Shown in pieces: positions 37,312 through 45,239 of a DNA stretch of 64,000 bases (the first letter of the stretch is position 1; each line of letters starts with the position of its first letter). The position numbers and the translations under genes are program-made. The stretch covers positions 124,001 through 188,000 of the forward strand of contig NZ_KB891328.1 of the NCBI RefSeq assembly GCF_000373385.1, read 5' to 3'. A model generated the notes under the pieces. The model made no database searches. It had not been told where the DNA came from and saw nothing but the letters and a program-made list of their open reading frames with translations. The stretch comes from Thiobacillus thioparus DSM 505 (GTDB lineage: Bacteria; Pseudomonadota; Gammaproteobacteria; Burkholderiales; Thiobacillaceae).

Positions 37312-39030
37312 CTAGCCGCGCACCTTGCGGTACGCCTCCAGCAGGCGCTGGTGGATCGCGCTGCCCTCGAAGTTGCCGCCCAGTGTTGTCAGGCCGAAGA
37401 AGCGCTCGTCCTGGTTGAACAGCGCGAACGCCTGTTCCAGCGTGTCGCGGCCGTACATCAGCGCGAGCGCGGATTCGAAGGGATTGGGATCGTCGAGCTG
37501 GACGAGATCGGCGATGCAGCGGTAGACCTTGAGGCGCGCTTCGCTGCGCTGACCGTACTGGGCGATCCAGGTGCAGCCTTCGCGGATGGCGTCGTCGTTG
37601 CCGAGGGCGAGGGCGAGCAGCAGCTTCAATTCACCGACGCGCAGGTCGGTCCATGGCGAATCGGGATCGGGGGCGAGGCCGATCAGCACCGTGACCAGAC
37701 GGTCGTCGGCCAGTTCCAGCTCGACGATCCGATCCAGCAGCTCGGCGCATTCGTCGTCGCTGAGTTCGGGCAGACGCGTGAGTGCCGGACGGATCAGGTT
37801 GCCGACGCTGTTGTTCTCGAATTCGAGTTCCTCGAACGGGTAGATCTCGGAGACGCCGGGCACCAGGATGCGGCATGCGTAGACGCCGAGGTGGGTAAAG
37901 TCGGCGATGTAGAGGTCGTGCCCTTCGGCGTGCAGGGCATCGACCGACCACGCGTAATCCTCTTCGGTGGTGGTGCCGAAGTTCCAGTCAACGAACTCGA
38001 AGTCAGGGGTGTCGCGCAGGAAGTGCCAGGAAATCACGCCGCTGGAATCGACGAAGTGGATTTCCAGGTTCTGAGGGTCGGCAATTTCGGTTTGGTCGAA
38101 GCCGGGGGCCGGGAAGCCTGCCAGCGAATCGAGTGCGCGGCCCTGCAGCAGTTCGGTCAGCGCGCGCTCCAGCGCCACCTCGAAGCGCGGGTGCGCGCCG
38201 AAGCTCGCGAAGCAGCCCTGGTCGTGGGGGTGCAGCAGGGTGACGTTCATCACCGGGTACTGGCCGCCGAGCGAGGCGTCCTTCACCAGGATGCCGAAGC
38301 CCGCTTCGCGCAGGCCGCGGATGCCGGCGGCGATGTGCGGGTAGCGCTCGATGACGGCTTCGGGCACGTCGGGCAGGCACAGGCCTTCCTCGATGATGCG
38401 GAACTTGATGTGGCGTTCGAAGATTTCGGCCAGCGCTTGGGTACGCGCCTCTTTCAGTGTGTTGCCTGCCGACATGCCGTTGCTGACGTAGAGGTTGCCG
38501 ATGAGGTTGACCGGGAAATACACGGTTTCGCCGTCACGCAGGCGCTGGTACGGAATGGCGCAGATGCCGCGCTCGGCATTGCCGGAGTTGAGGTCGATCA
38601 GCTGGTCTGCATGCACGCCTTCATCCGGGTTGTAGAGGCCATGCAGCGCGGGGGTGAGCAGATCGGCCGGCCAGACATCGTCGCTGTCGACGAGCGCAAA
38701 CCAGCGCTCGTCGGGATGGTGGACGTAGCTGCGGTTGGCGATTGTCTCGCCCAGATAGAAATGGGTCCAGAAGTAATTGGTCGACAGTCGTTCGAAGTAT
38801 TCGCCCAGCGCGCTCGCCCGCGCGGCCAGTTCCGAGGCGCCCTTGCCGTTGGTGAACAGCAGCGGGCAGTCGCGGTCGCGGATGTGCACCGACCACACGC
38901 CTTCCACCGGGTTGAGCCAGGAGCGTTCCTCGATGTGGAAGCCGATGGCCTCGAGCTTGGACTGCAGGGTGGTGATCGACGCTTCGAGCGAGGCGTCCTT
39001 GCCGGGGATGAAATGTTCGGTGGCGTGCAT
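37312..39030 (-). CDS. ycaO: YcaO protein (E. coli YcaO-type, with C-terminal helical domain)
   Basis: The 572-aa protein matches E. coli YcaO (about 586 aa). The N-terminal YcaO ATP-dependent cyclodehydratase-like domain has GKGASELAARASALGEYFERLS and the Glu-rich ATP-site segments TLKEARTQALAEIFERHIKF and RFEVALERALTELLQGR. A TPR-like C-terminal domain follows from about residue 410. The E. coli protein helps beta-methylthiolation of ribosomal protein S12 with RimO. No azole peptide precursor or dehydrogenase is nearby. There is no Shine-Dalgarno; TAGAGT lies 6 nt before the ATG. The RIO kinase is directly downstream. Confidence 0.92.
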   Translation of the reverse strand: MHATEHFIPGKDASLEASITTLQSKLEAIGFHIEERSWLNPVEGVWSVHIRDRDCPLLFTNGKGASELAARASALGEYFERLSTNYFWTHFYLGETIANRSYVHHPDERWFALVDSDDVWPADLLTPALHGLYNPDEGVHADQLIDLNSGNAERGICAIPYQRLRDGETVYFPVNLIGNLYVSNGMSAGNTLKEARTQALAEIFERHIKFRIIEEGLCLPDVPEAVIERYPHIAAGIRGLREAGFGILVKDASLGGQYPVMNVTLLHPHDQGCFASFGAHPRFEVALERALTELLQGRALDSLAGFPAPGFDQTEIADPQNLEIHFVDSSGVISWHFLRDTPDFEFVDWNFGTTTEEDYAWSVDALHAEGHDLYIADFTHLGVYACRILVPGVSEIYPFEELEFENNSVGNLIRPALTRLPELSDDECAELLDRIVELELADDRLVTVLIGLAPDPDSPWTDLRVGELKLLLALALGNDDAIREGCTWIAQYGQRSEARLKVYRCIADLVQLDDPNPFESALALMYGRDTLEQAFALFNQDERFFGLTTLGGNFEGSAIHQRLLEAYRKVRG

Positions 39031-39036
39031 GGGGTG

Positions 39037-39042
39037 ACTCTA
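39037..39042 (-). promoter_or_regulatory. -10-like hexamer of ycaO, 6 nt before its ATG
   Basis: TAGAGT on the minus strand (four of six consensus positions) ends 6 nt before the start codon, and no Shine-Dalgarno lies between. This matches the possible leaderless arrangement seen at roxA, the RNA methyltransferase and tetR. Confidence 0.3.
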
Positions 39043-39142
39043 TTCAGGACAGGCAACAGCATAAGCGATGCGTCAAGCATGGCGTAAAATGAATCCGGTC
39101 GATTCTCTGGTCGCGGGCCGCAAGGACTGCGATTCTCGTCCT

Positions 39143-39811
39143 ATGTCGAGCCGTGCCGTCCTGTTGTTTGTGTGCTTGTCCGGTCTTGCCTGCGCAGGGC
39201 CGGTCGCGGCGACCGAGACCTTCGGTTTGGAGGGCGACCAGGCCGCCCTGGCGGCGCGGCCCCAGGTCGAGTGGGTCGAGCAGGCCCAGGCCCTGGAGAG
39301 GCGCGCCGACTGGCCGGGTTTGCTGGCATGGGGCCAGGATTGGGCGCGGGTCGATGCGAGGAATCCGCTGGCCTGGTTCGTCCAAGGACGCGCACTGGGC
39401 GAACTGGGACGCTTTGACGAAGCGATCGCGGCGTATCGGCACAATCTCAGCCTGGCGCCGGGCGACGTGTTGGCCCGCAACAATCTGGGCAATGCCTGGC
39501 GTGACAGCGGACACTCGCATGAGGCGATGCGGGCCTATCGCGCCGCGGTGGAGATCGATCCCGACTATCTCCCGGCCTGGCACAACCTGGGGTTGACGTT
39601 TTATCGGATGAAAGGCCAGGCAGGGGTGACGCAGGCCCTGCAAAAATTGCAGGTGCTCGATCCGAAACTGGCGGATATCTGGCGCGCGTTTGCGGTCGAG
39701 TACTCGGTCACGGGCGATGCGCGCGTCGCCCGCGAGGCGATTCGGGAATGGCGCGGCCTGAGCAAGACTCGGCGCGCACGCATGTTCGGGATCCTGCTTG
39801 ATGAGGGCTGA
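39143..39811 (+). CDS. Secreted TPR-repeat protein
   Basis: The 222-aa product from ATG 39143 has a Sec signal peptide (MSSRAVLLFVCLSGLACAGPVAA). Three to four TPR units follow between residues 45 and 190, for example NPLAWFVQGRALGELGRFDEAIAAYRHNL and YLPAWHNLGLTFYRMKG in parts. The partner and role are unknown. Upstream in-frame ATGs (39068, 39089) would bury the signal peptide and are less likely. It diverges from ycaO and converges with the SenB-like gene. Confidence 0.82.
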   Translation: MSSRAVLLFVCLSGLACAGPVAATETFGLEGDQAALAARPQVEWVEQAQALERRADWPGLLAWGQDWARVDARNPLAWFVQGRALGELGRFDEAIAAYRHNLSLAPGDVLARNNLGNAWRDSGHSHEAMRAYRAAVEIDPDYLPAWHNLGLTFYRMKGQAGVTQALQKLQVLDPKLADIWRAFAVEYSVTGDARVAREAIREWRGLSKTRRARMFGILLDEG

Positions 39812-39836
39812 GCCGGCCGATCAAGCCGTGTCTGGG

Positions 39837-40796
39837 CTATGCCGGGTTTTGCTCGAATTCCGCGACCACCTGGCGCAGCCGGCTGGCTTCCTGCTCAGGG
39901 CGCATCAGGCTGCGCCGGGTCGAGGCGTGGTCGAGCAGGTCAGCATAGAATGCCGGATCGCTCTCGGCCATCGCCATCAGCCTGGCCAGCTGCCGTTCGT
40001 CGCCCACCGGGAAATAGCCGGGATAGTCCTCGCCGAGCATGCCGATATTGCCTGGCATGTGTGATGCCAGCACCGGCACGCCGGCCGCAAGCGCTTCGCA
40101 GATCACATTGGCGCCGCCTTCCATCACCGAACTGATGACCAGCAGATGCGCGCGCGCGAGGCGTCTCAGTACGGTCTGGTGAGATACATCGCCAGCCCAG
40201 TGCCAGCGCGGCAGCTTGCTTTGCGCCAGTTCCGCTGTCTCGGCCATGTCCTCGGAAAGAGCGCCGCCCAGATGGGTGACCTGGATGCGCGAGGAATCCG
40301 GCAGGTAGTTGGTGGCCAGGGCAGCCCGGAATGGATCCTTTTCCGTGCGCAGGTGGCCGATCACCAGCACGTCGAACGTGTTGGCAGGTGTAGGCCGGCG
40401 GGCGATGTCGGGCGACGACTGATAGATCACCCGTGTTTTGGCGGCCAGATGTGCCGCCAGTTCGTCGGGGCCGCGATCCTGCAACACGATGAGCCGGTGC
40501 GCGAGTTCGAGCGCCTGCTGGGCGTCGGCATCCTCGTGAATGTCGCGATACAGATCGGTGCCTGTGAGCGCAAGCAGCAACGGCCGGCTCGGAAAACGCT
40601 CGGCAAAGGCGCGTATCGAGGCAAAGCTGCGCCGCGCATGTAGCGCCAGCATGAGCTCGGCCATCCGGCCGTCCCACTCCACTTGGGTCCGCACCGTATG
40701 CCCGGCCTCGCGCAGGAAATGCGCCCAGCGCGAGGCCGTGTGCCAGTTGCCGTTGCGATGCTCGCGGCCATATGGGGTGATGAGGGCGATGCGCAT
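39837..40796 (-). CDS. senB: SenB-like glycosyltransferase (TIGR04348 / selenosugar synthase family)
   Basis: The 319-aa GT-B-type glycosyltransferase closely follows the TIGR04348 pattern: GNWHTASRWAHFLREAGH, LLALHARRS, the signature LALTGTDLYRDI, VIYQSSP, VIGHLRTEKDPFRAAL, and the donor-binding end ISSVMEGGANVICEALAAGVPVLAS with GNIGMLGEDYPGYFPVGD. Characterised members (SenB) join selenophosphate to UDP-GlcNAc in selenoneine synthesis. The partners SenA (EgtB-like) and SenC/SelD are not in the window, so the role here is inferred from family alone. A different sugar-transfer role is possible. There is no Shine-Dalgarno; TACACT lies 6 nt before the ATG. Confidence 0.82.
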   Translation of the reverse strand: MRIALITPYGREHRNGNWHTASRWAHFLREAGHTVRTQVEWDGRMAELMLALHARRSFASIRAFAERFPSRPLLLALTGTDLYRDIHEDADAQQALELAHRLIVLQDRGPDELAAHLAAKTRVIYQSSPDIARRPTPANTFDVLVIGHLRTEKDPFRAALATNYLPDSSRIQVTHLGGALSEDMAETAELAQSKLPRWHWAGDVSHQTVLRRLARAHLLVISSVMEGGANVICEALAAGVPVLASHMPGNIGMLGEDYPGYFPVGDERQLARLMAMAESDPAFYADLLDHASTRRSLMRPEQEASRLRQVVAEFEQNPA

Positions 40797-40829
40797 GGCG
40801 TGAGTGTACGCCCGGCGGGGCGAATCGCG

Positions 40830-40835
40830 GATAAT
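40830..40835 (+). promoter_or_regulatory. -10-like hexamer 6 nt before the RNA methyltransferase ATG
   Basis: GATAAT (five of six consensus positions) is followed by CCTGAC and then ATG 40842. The predicted +1 coincides with the A of the start codon and there is no Shine-Dalgarno. No good -35 is visible. Confidence 0.4.
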
Positions 40836-40841
40836 CCTGAC

Positions 40842-41621
40842 ATGACCGAAACCGTCATTTCCTCACGTGACAATCCCCTCTTCAAGCGTCTGAAAAAGCT
40901 TGCCGAATCCGCCCGTGCGCGTCGCGAGGCCAGAATGGCCCTGCTCGACGGCGAGCATCTGCTGGCAGCTTATCTCGACGCCGGCGGCCAGCCGCATACG
41001 CTGGTGCGCACGGCTTCGTTCGATGCTGGCCGCTTCGAACGGTTGGCCGGGCGGTGTCCGCACGTCAAGGCCGTCGAGCTGTCAGACATGCTGTTTACCG
41101 AACTCGCGCCGGTTGCGACGCCGACCGGCCTGCTTGCCGAGGTTGCCTGGCTCGCGCCGCCGGCCATTGAAGCCACGCCGCTCGTCATCGTGCTGGAAGA
41201 TATCCAGGATCCAGGCAATCTCGGTTCCATGCTGCGTACCGGTGCGGCGGCAGGGGCTACCTTGGCAGTGCTGTCGAAAGGATGCCACGACCCGTGGTCG
41301 CCCAAGGCGCTGCGCGGTGGGCAGGGCGCGCAGTTCGTACTGCCGCTCGTCAGCGGCGTCGATATCGTGGATTGGCTGGCGGGTTTCGAAGGAGAGAGCC
41401 TTGCGCTTGCACTGGCCGAGGACAGCAACCTGTATGCGCATGCATTGACCGGCGCGTTGGCCTTGATCGTGGGCAACGAAGGCGCGGGCTTGTCGCGGGC
41501 GGTGTGCGCTGCCGCAAGCGCTGCGATACGCATCCCGATGCCGGGCAGGATCGAGTCCCTGAATGCCGCGGCGGCCCTGGCCGTGGCCGTGTTCGAGGCG
41601 GCCCGGCAGCGGGCCGCCTAG
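40842..41621 (+). CDS. TrmH-family RNA 2'-O-methyltransferase
   Basis: The 259-aa SPOUT-fold enzyme has an N-terminal substrate-binding domain (SSRDNPLFKRLKKLAESARARREARMALLDGEHLL in parts). The catalytic domain carries motif 1 (LEDIQDPGNLGSMLRTGAAAG), motif 2 (LIVGNEGAGLSRAV) and motif 3 (IPMPGRIESLNAAAALAV). It is probably an rRNA methyltransferase of the RlmB/TsnR type; the target is not deducible. It diverges from senB with 45 nt between start codons. ATG 40842 is chosen because the family begins at SSRDNP. Confidence 0.9.
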   Translation: MTETVISSRDNPLFKRLKKLAESARARREARMALLDGEHLLAAYLDAGGQPHTLVRTASFDAGRFERLAGRCPHVKAVELSDMLFTELAPVATPTGLLAEVAWLAPPAIEATPLVIVLEDIQDPGNLGSMLRTGAAAGATLAVLSKGCHDPWSPKALRGGQGAQFVLPLVSGVDIVDWLAGFEGESLALALAEDSNLYAHALTGALALIVGNEGAGLSRAVCAAASAAIRIPMPGRIESLNAAAALAVAVFEAARQRAA

Positions 41622-41634
41622 GGCCGCATGGGTG

Positions 41635-41946
41635 TCAGCACGATAATGTGCGCGCGCCGGCGCGGCGATCCATCTGGATCCGCAGCTGGTTCGCCTGGGC
41701 GAATCCCATGACATAGTCATAGGCGGCCGGGTCGGCGGCTTGCAGCCAGCGCGCGACGATCAGACAGTATTCCCCTTCGATCATGCAGGGCTGGACACCC
41801 GATGAATAGCGCAAACGGTTGTCAGGATGGAAGCTGGCCAGCGTGGACGACAGGCGTTCGGCCCAGTCCGACGGACGGAATTTCTTTCCATTCTCTTGTA
41901 TGCCGGTGATGACCAGACTGTCTTCGGATAGCATCCGCTCTCCCAT
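41635..41946 (-). CDS. DUF3579 family protein
   Basis: The 103-aa protein matches the betaproteobacterial DUF3579 pattern: SLVITGIQENGKKFRPSDWAERL, then YSSGVQPCMIEGEYCLIVARWLQAADPAAYDYVMGFAQANQL in parts. The function is unknown; members are small soluble proteins. ATG 41934 (MLSEDSLVITG) is an equally good start. The gene converges with the RNA methyltransferase and lies about 100 nt downstream of the GGDEF-EAL gene's 3' end. Confidence 0.85.
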   Translation of the reverse strand: MGERMLSEDSLVITGIQENGKKFRPSDWAERLSSTLASFHPDNRLRYSSGVQPCMIEGEYCLIVARWLQAADPAAYDYVMGFAQANQLRIQMDRRAGARTLSC

Positions 41947-42044
41947 TCGCGAAGGTTCGCCCCTGCTGATTCGGCCCAGCTTCGCGTTTCTTTAACGGAA
42001 ACGCGGATCGGGCCGTCCGGGGATGGCAGCCGTGGCCGACAGGT

Positions 42045-44078
42045 TCAAGTCTGGTCGAATTCCTTCAGCCAGTCGCGGTCCAGCAGTGCGGCGATTTCAT
42101 CAGCAGGCACCGGCCGGCTGATGAAATAACCCTGCACGACCTGGCAGCCGAGTTTGCGCAGGACTTCGAGCTGTTCCCGGTTCTCCACGCCTTCGGCGAC
42201 AGTGCCGAGTTTCAATCCCCTGCACAGGGCGAGAATCGAGCTGATGAGCGCTTCGTTGACCGGGGCGTGCGGGATGTCCTTGACGAAATAACGGTCGATC
42301 TTGAGGATGTCGAGCGGGAATCGCTTGAGGTGGGCCAACGACGAATAGCCGGTTCCAAAGTCGTCGATCGCCACGGCCACGCCCAGTGCCTTCAAGGCCA
42401 GGATGATGGAGACGGCCGCCTCGACATCCTGCATGAAAATGCCCTCGGTCAGTTCGAGATGCAACGAGTGCGGCGGCAGGCCGGACTGCTGCAGGGCCTC
42501 GCGGACATCGGCGACCAGATTGTTGTGCCAGAACTCCTTGCCCGATATGTTGACGGCCACATCCAGGTTGGCGAAGCCGGCGGCATGCCAGCTTGCCGTC
42601 TGGAAGCAGGCCGATCTCAGCAGTGTGCGGCCGACTTTGACGATGCCGCCGCCTTCTTCCAGCAGTTCGAGGAAAACCGCCGGGCTGAGCAGGCCCTTGC
42701 CGGGGTGATTCCAGCGGATCAGTGCCTCGACACCCTGGATGCGCCCGGTTTCCAGGTTGAGCTTGGGCTGGTAGTGGAACAGGAATTCATCCCGTTCCAG
42801 CGCGTAGTGCAGTTCGGTTTCCAGCTGCAGCCGTTCTTCCGCCATGGTGTTCATGGCAGCGTCATAGAGCTGGAAGCGGTTTCTGCCGCCGTTCTTTGCA
42901 GTGAATGCCGCTGTGTCGGCGTGCTTGAGCAGGCTGGTGCCGTCGCTGCCGTCGTTTGGATAGACGCTGACGCCGATGCTGCAGCTGGAGAACAGTTCGC
43001 GTTCCGCGATTCGATAGGGTTCGCTTACAACGCCGAGGATTTTTTCCACCACCTGCAAAACATGGCTGATCCGGGCGACATCGATGACCACGCCGAATTC
43101 GTCGCCACCCAGCCGGGCGACGACATCCTCTGCACGCGTGGCCGAACGCAGACGCTGCGCAACTTCGCAAATGAGCGCGTCGCCGCTGGCGTGACCGAGG
43201 GTGTCGTTGACGCGCTTGAAGCGGTCCAGGTCGATGAATATCACGCCCACCAGTGTGTTGCGGCGTTGTGCGCGCACCAGGGATTGTTCCAGGCGGTCCA
43301 TGAACAGCATGCGGTTGGGCAGGCCCGTCAAGGCGTCGTGCGTGGCAAGATGGTGGCGTTCGCGACTGGCCCGCTTGGTGTAGTACATGACCGCAGTCGC
43401 GACGAGAATACCCAGCAATAGGGCAATGCCCGACAGGAGGTACATCCAGAAGCGCGCCACTTCGTGCGCCTGGTGCGCCTTGCGGCTGGCTTCCAGCGCG
43501 AGCCTTTGGGTTTCGGTATCGAGCAGCGAGAGCACATTCAGGACGTTGTTCTGCGCCGGGATGGCGCCGCTGAGAACCTGCTCTTCGGCTTTGTGGTTGA
43601 AATCGCCACGTAGCGCCTCGACGAGCTGGTTATACATCGGCCGAGCGATGCCAGTCAGATGCCCCTGCAGATCGATGAGTTCGTGTTCGCGCGGACTCAG
43701 GGGCATGTTCAGCAGTGCCATCCGGGCATCGGCGAACTCCGCACCGTGCTTGTTGAACTGTATGAACAGTTGATCGCGTTCGAACGGGTCATAGCTCATC
43801 GACAATCTGAACATGCAGAGTGTGCGCTCGCGCGCAGCAGTCATCATCGCCTTGGTGAGGCTGAGCTTGCGCATGTGGACATCGACAACCGTGCCGAGGT
43901 TGTTGGCGGTCAGCCGGAGTTGCTGCAGGCCGATGGTGGTGACGAACAGAATCAACAACAGCTGGACAATGAATCCTGCCAGCAGCACGCGCCGCCAGGT
44001 TGCGGGAAGCACGGAATACCTTGCCGACGGCACAGGGGCGTTGTCAGGATCAAGAGCAACGGTATTCACGCTGCGCAC
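42045..44078 (-). CDS. Membrane GGDEF-EAL c-di-GMP protein
   Basis: The 677-aa protein has one N-terminal membrane helix (LLAGFIVQLLLILFVTTIGL). A periplasmic four-helix-bundle sensor of the MCP type runs about residues 50-205, and a second membrane helix follows (FWMYLLSGIALLLGILVATAVMYY). The GGDEF domain has an intact RLGGDEFGVV site, and the EAL domain has an intact EALIRWNHP, NISGKEF, IDDFGTGYSSL and EGVENREQ. Both cyclase and phosphodiesterase sites look functional, so it may do either. The start is GTG 44078, with GTG 44069 as an alternative; the ribosome-binding site is weak. No motility or biofilm genes are adjacent. Confidence 0.92.
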   Translation of the reverse strand: MRSVNTVALDPDNAPVPSARYSVLPATWRRVLLAGFIVQLLLILFVTTIGLQQLRLTANNLGTVVDVHMRKLSLTKAMMTAARERTLCMFRLSMSYDPFERDQLFIQFNKHGAEFADARMALLNMPLSPREHELIDLQGHLTGIARPMYNQLVEALRGDFNHKAEEQVLSGAIPAQNNVLNVLSLLDTETQRLALEASRKAHQAHEVARFWMYLLSGIALLLGILVATAVMYYTKRASRERHHLATHDALTGLPNRMLFMDRLEQSLVRAQRRNTLVGVIFIDLDRFKRVNDTLGHASGDALICEVAQRLRSATRAEDVVARLGGDEFGVVIDVARISHVLQVVEKILGVVSEPYRIAERELFSSCSIGVSVYPNDGSDGTSLLKHADTAAFTAKNGGRNRFQLYDAAMNTMAEERLQLETELHYALERDEFLFHYQPKLNLETGRIQGVEALIRWNHPGKGLLSPAVFLELLEEGGGIVKVGRTLLRSACFQTASWHAAGFANLDVAVNISGKEFWHNNLVADVREALQQSGLPPHSLHLELTEGIFMQDVEAAVSIILALKALGVAVAIDDFGTGYSSLAHLKRFPLDILKIDRYFVKDIPHAPVNEALISSILALCRGLKLGTVAEGVENREQLEVLRKLGCQVVQGYFISRPVPADEIAALLDRDWLKEFDQT

Positions 44079-44451
44079 TTTCCGTGAGCGAAACGAAACA
44101 GGTCATGTGCTCCGTTCGGATTCGAGTCGGGACGGGCCAGGCGTTCGCGCAGCAAGCGATGGCTGGCGTTTGGGAGAAACAAGGAGGCGGCTGGCGTCAG
44201 CCTTCCTTTCGATGGTGCGGACAAGTGTGCCGGACCTGTCGTCAGCGCCGCAGTGACGACCAGGATGGACAAGCCGGTGCCATTGCAGTGTGTAAGCGGG
44301 TATGCGGACAGGGGCAAGACATCGGAAACTCCTGATCATTGAACAATTTGGCGGGGCTTGGACTGCGTATAAGCGGGCTCCGGGTCGTTTGTTCAATCGG
44401 GTGAATCGCGCAAAACTTGAGGGTTGGCCCTCAGTCAGGACAGCGGGACGC
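44079..44451. other. 373-nt intergenic region between ppsR and the GGDEF-EAL gene
   Basis: It holds a small hairpin GGCTG/CAGCC (44189-44202) and, on the minus strand, a 26-codon ORF (44322-44242, starting MSCPCPHTRL) with CAGGAG placed well before its ATG. The ORF lies about 160 nt upstream of the GGDEF-EAL start and could be a leader peptide, but composition gives no support. I see no conserved gene, tRNA or clear terminator. Confidence 0.4.
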
Positions 44452-45228
44452 TCAGGACAGCCGCAAACGCGCGGCGATTTCTTCCACCGACATACGGGTG
44501 GTATCGACAATGGGAAGCGCGTGACGTTTGAAGAACACCTCGGCTGCACTCAGTTCCATGCGGCATTGCGCCAGGCTGGCGTAGCGGCTGTCCGGGTAAC
44601 GCGCCTGGCGGATGGCGGCAAGACGCTCAGGCGACAGGGTAAGGCCGCGCAGCCTGGGCAGATGGGCTTTCAGGCAGACGGGCAGGTCGTCCTGTTCGAG
44701 GTCGTCCGGCGTAAGCGGATAGTTGGCCGCGCGCAGGCCATACTGCAGGGCCAGATAAAGCGCAGTGGGGGTTTTGCCGACGCGCGAAACGCCGACCAGG
44801 ATCAGGTCAGCCTGGTCCAGACGTTCGGGATTGAGGCCGTCGTCCAGATTGAGCGCAAAGTTGACGGCATCCATGCGTGCTTCATAGTCAGATGCCATGC
44901 CATGGGTGTGGCCGCCGCTGGGGGTGGCGGTCTGGCCGAGCGCAGATTCGACGGCCGGCGCGATCAGGTCGAATACGTCGAACAGGCTGAGTCCAGCCTG
45001 GCGAAACGGCAGACGTAGCGTAGGATCGGTCAGGGTGGAGAAGATCAGGGTACGAGGGGCCGTGGCGATGCGTGCGGCCGTAGCCTGGGCTTTCTCCGCG
45101 CTGTCGACGAAGGGCAGCGTAATCAGGCTAAACTCGAGATGAGGAAACTGTGCCAGCACGCTTTTGGCGACGGACTCGACCGTCACCCCGGTGTGGTCGG
45201 ACACGCAGAATATGCTGTAACCGTTCAT
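44452..45228 (-). CDS. ppsR: PEP synthase regulatory protein (kinase/pyrophosphorylase, DUF299)
   Basis: The 258-aa bifunctional enzyme inactivates PEP synthase by ADP-dependent phosphorylation and reactivates it by phosphate-dependent removal. The start [23 protein letters not shown] is typical, as is the P-loop [15 protein letters not shown] and the C-terminal [23 protein letters not shown]. The start is ATG 45228 with AGGTG 7 nt before it; GTG 45237 is in frame upstream but close to the ppsA start. It is divergent from its target gene ppsA, with 11 nt between start codons. Confidence 0.96.
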   Translation of the reverse strand: MNGYSIFCVSDHTGVTVESVAKSVLAQFPHLEFSLITLPFVDSAEKAQATAARIATAPRTLIFSTLTDPTLRLPFRQAGLSLFDVFDLIAPAVESALGQTATPSGGHTHGMASDYEARMDAVNFALNLDDGLNPERLDQADLILVGVSRVGKTPTALYLALQYGLRAANYPLTPDDLEQDDLPVCLKAHLPRLRGLTLSPERLAAIRQARYPDSRYASLAQCRMELSAAEVFFKRHALPIVDTTRMSVEEIAARLRLS

Positions 45229-45239
45229 GGAGTTCACCT

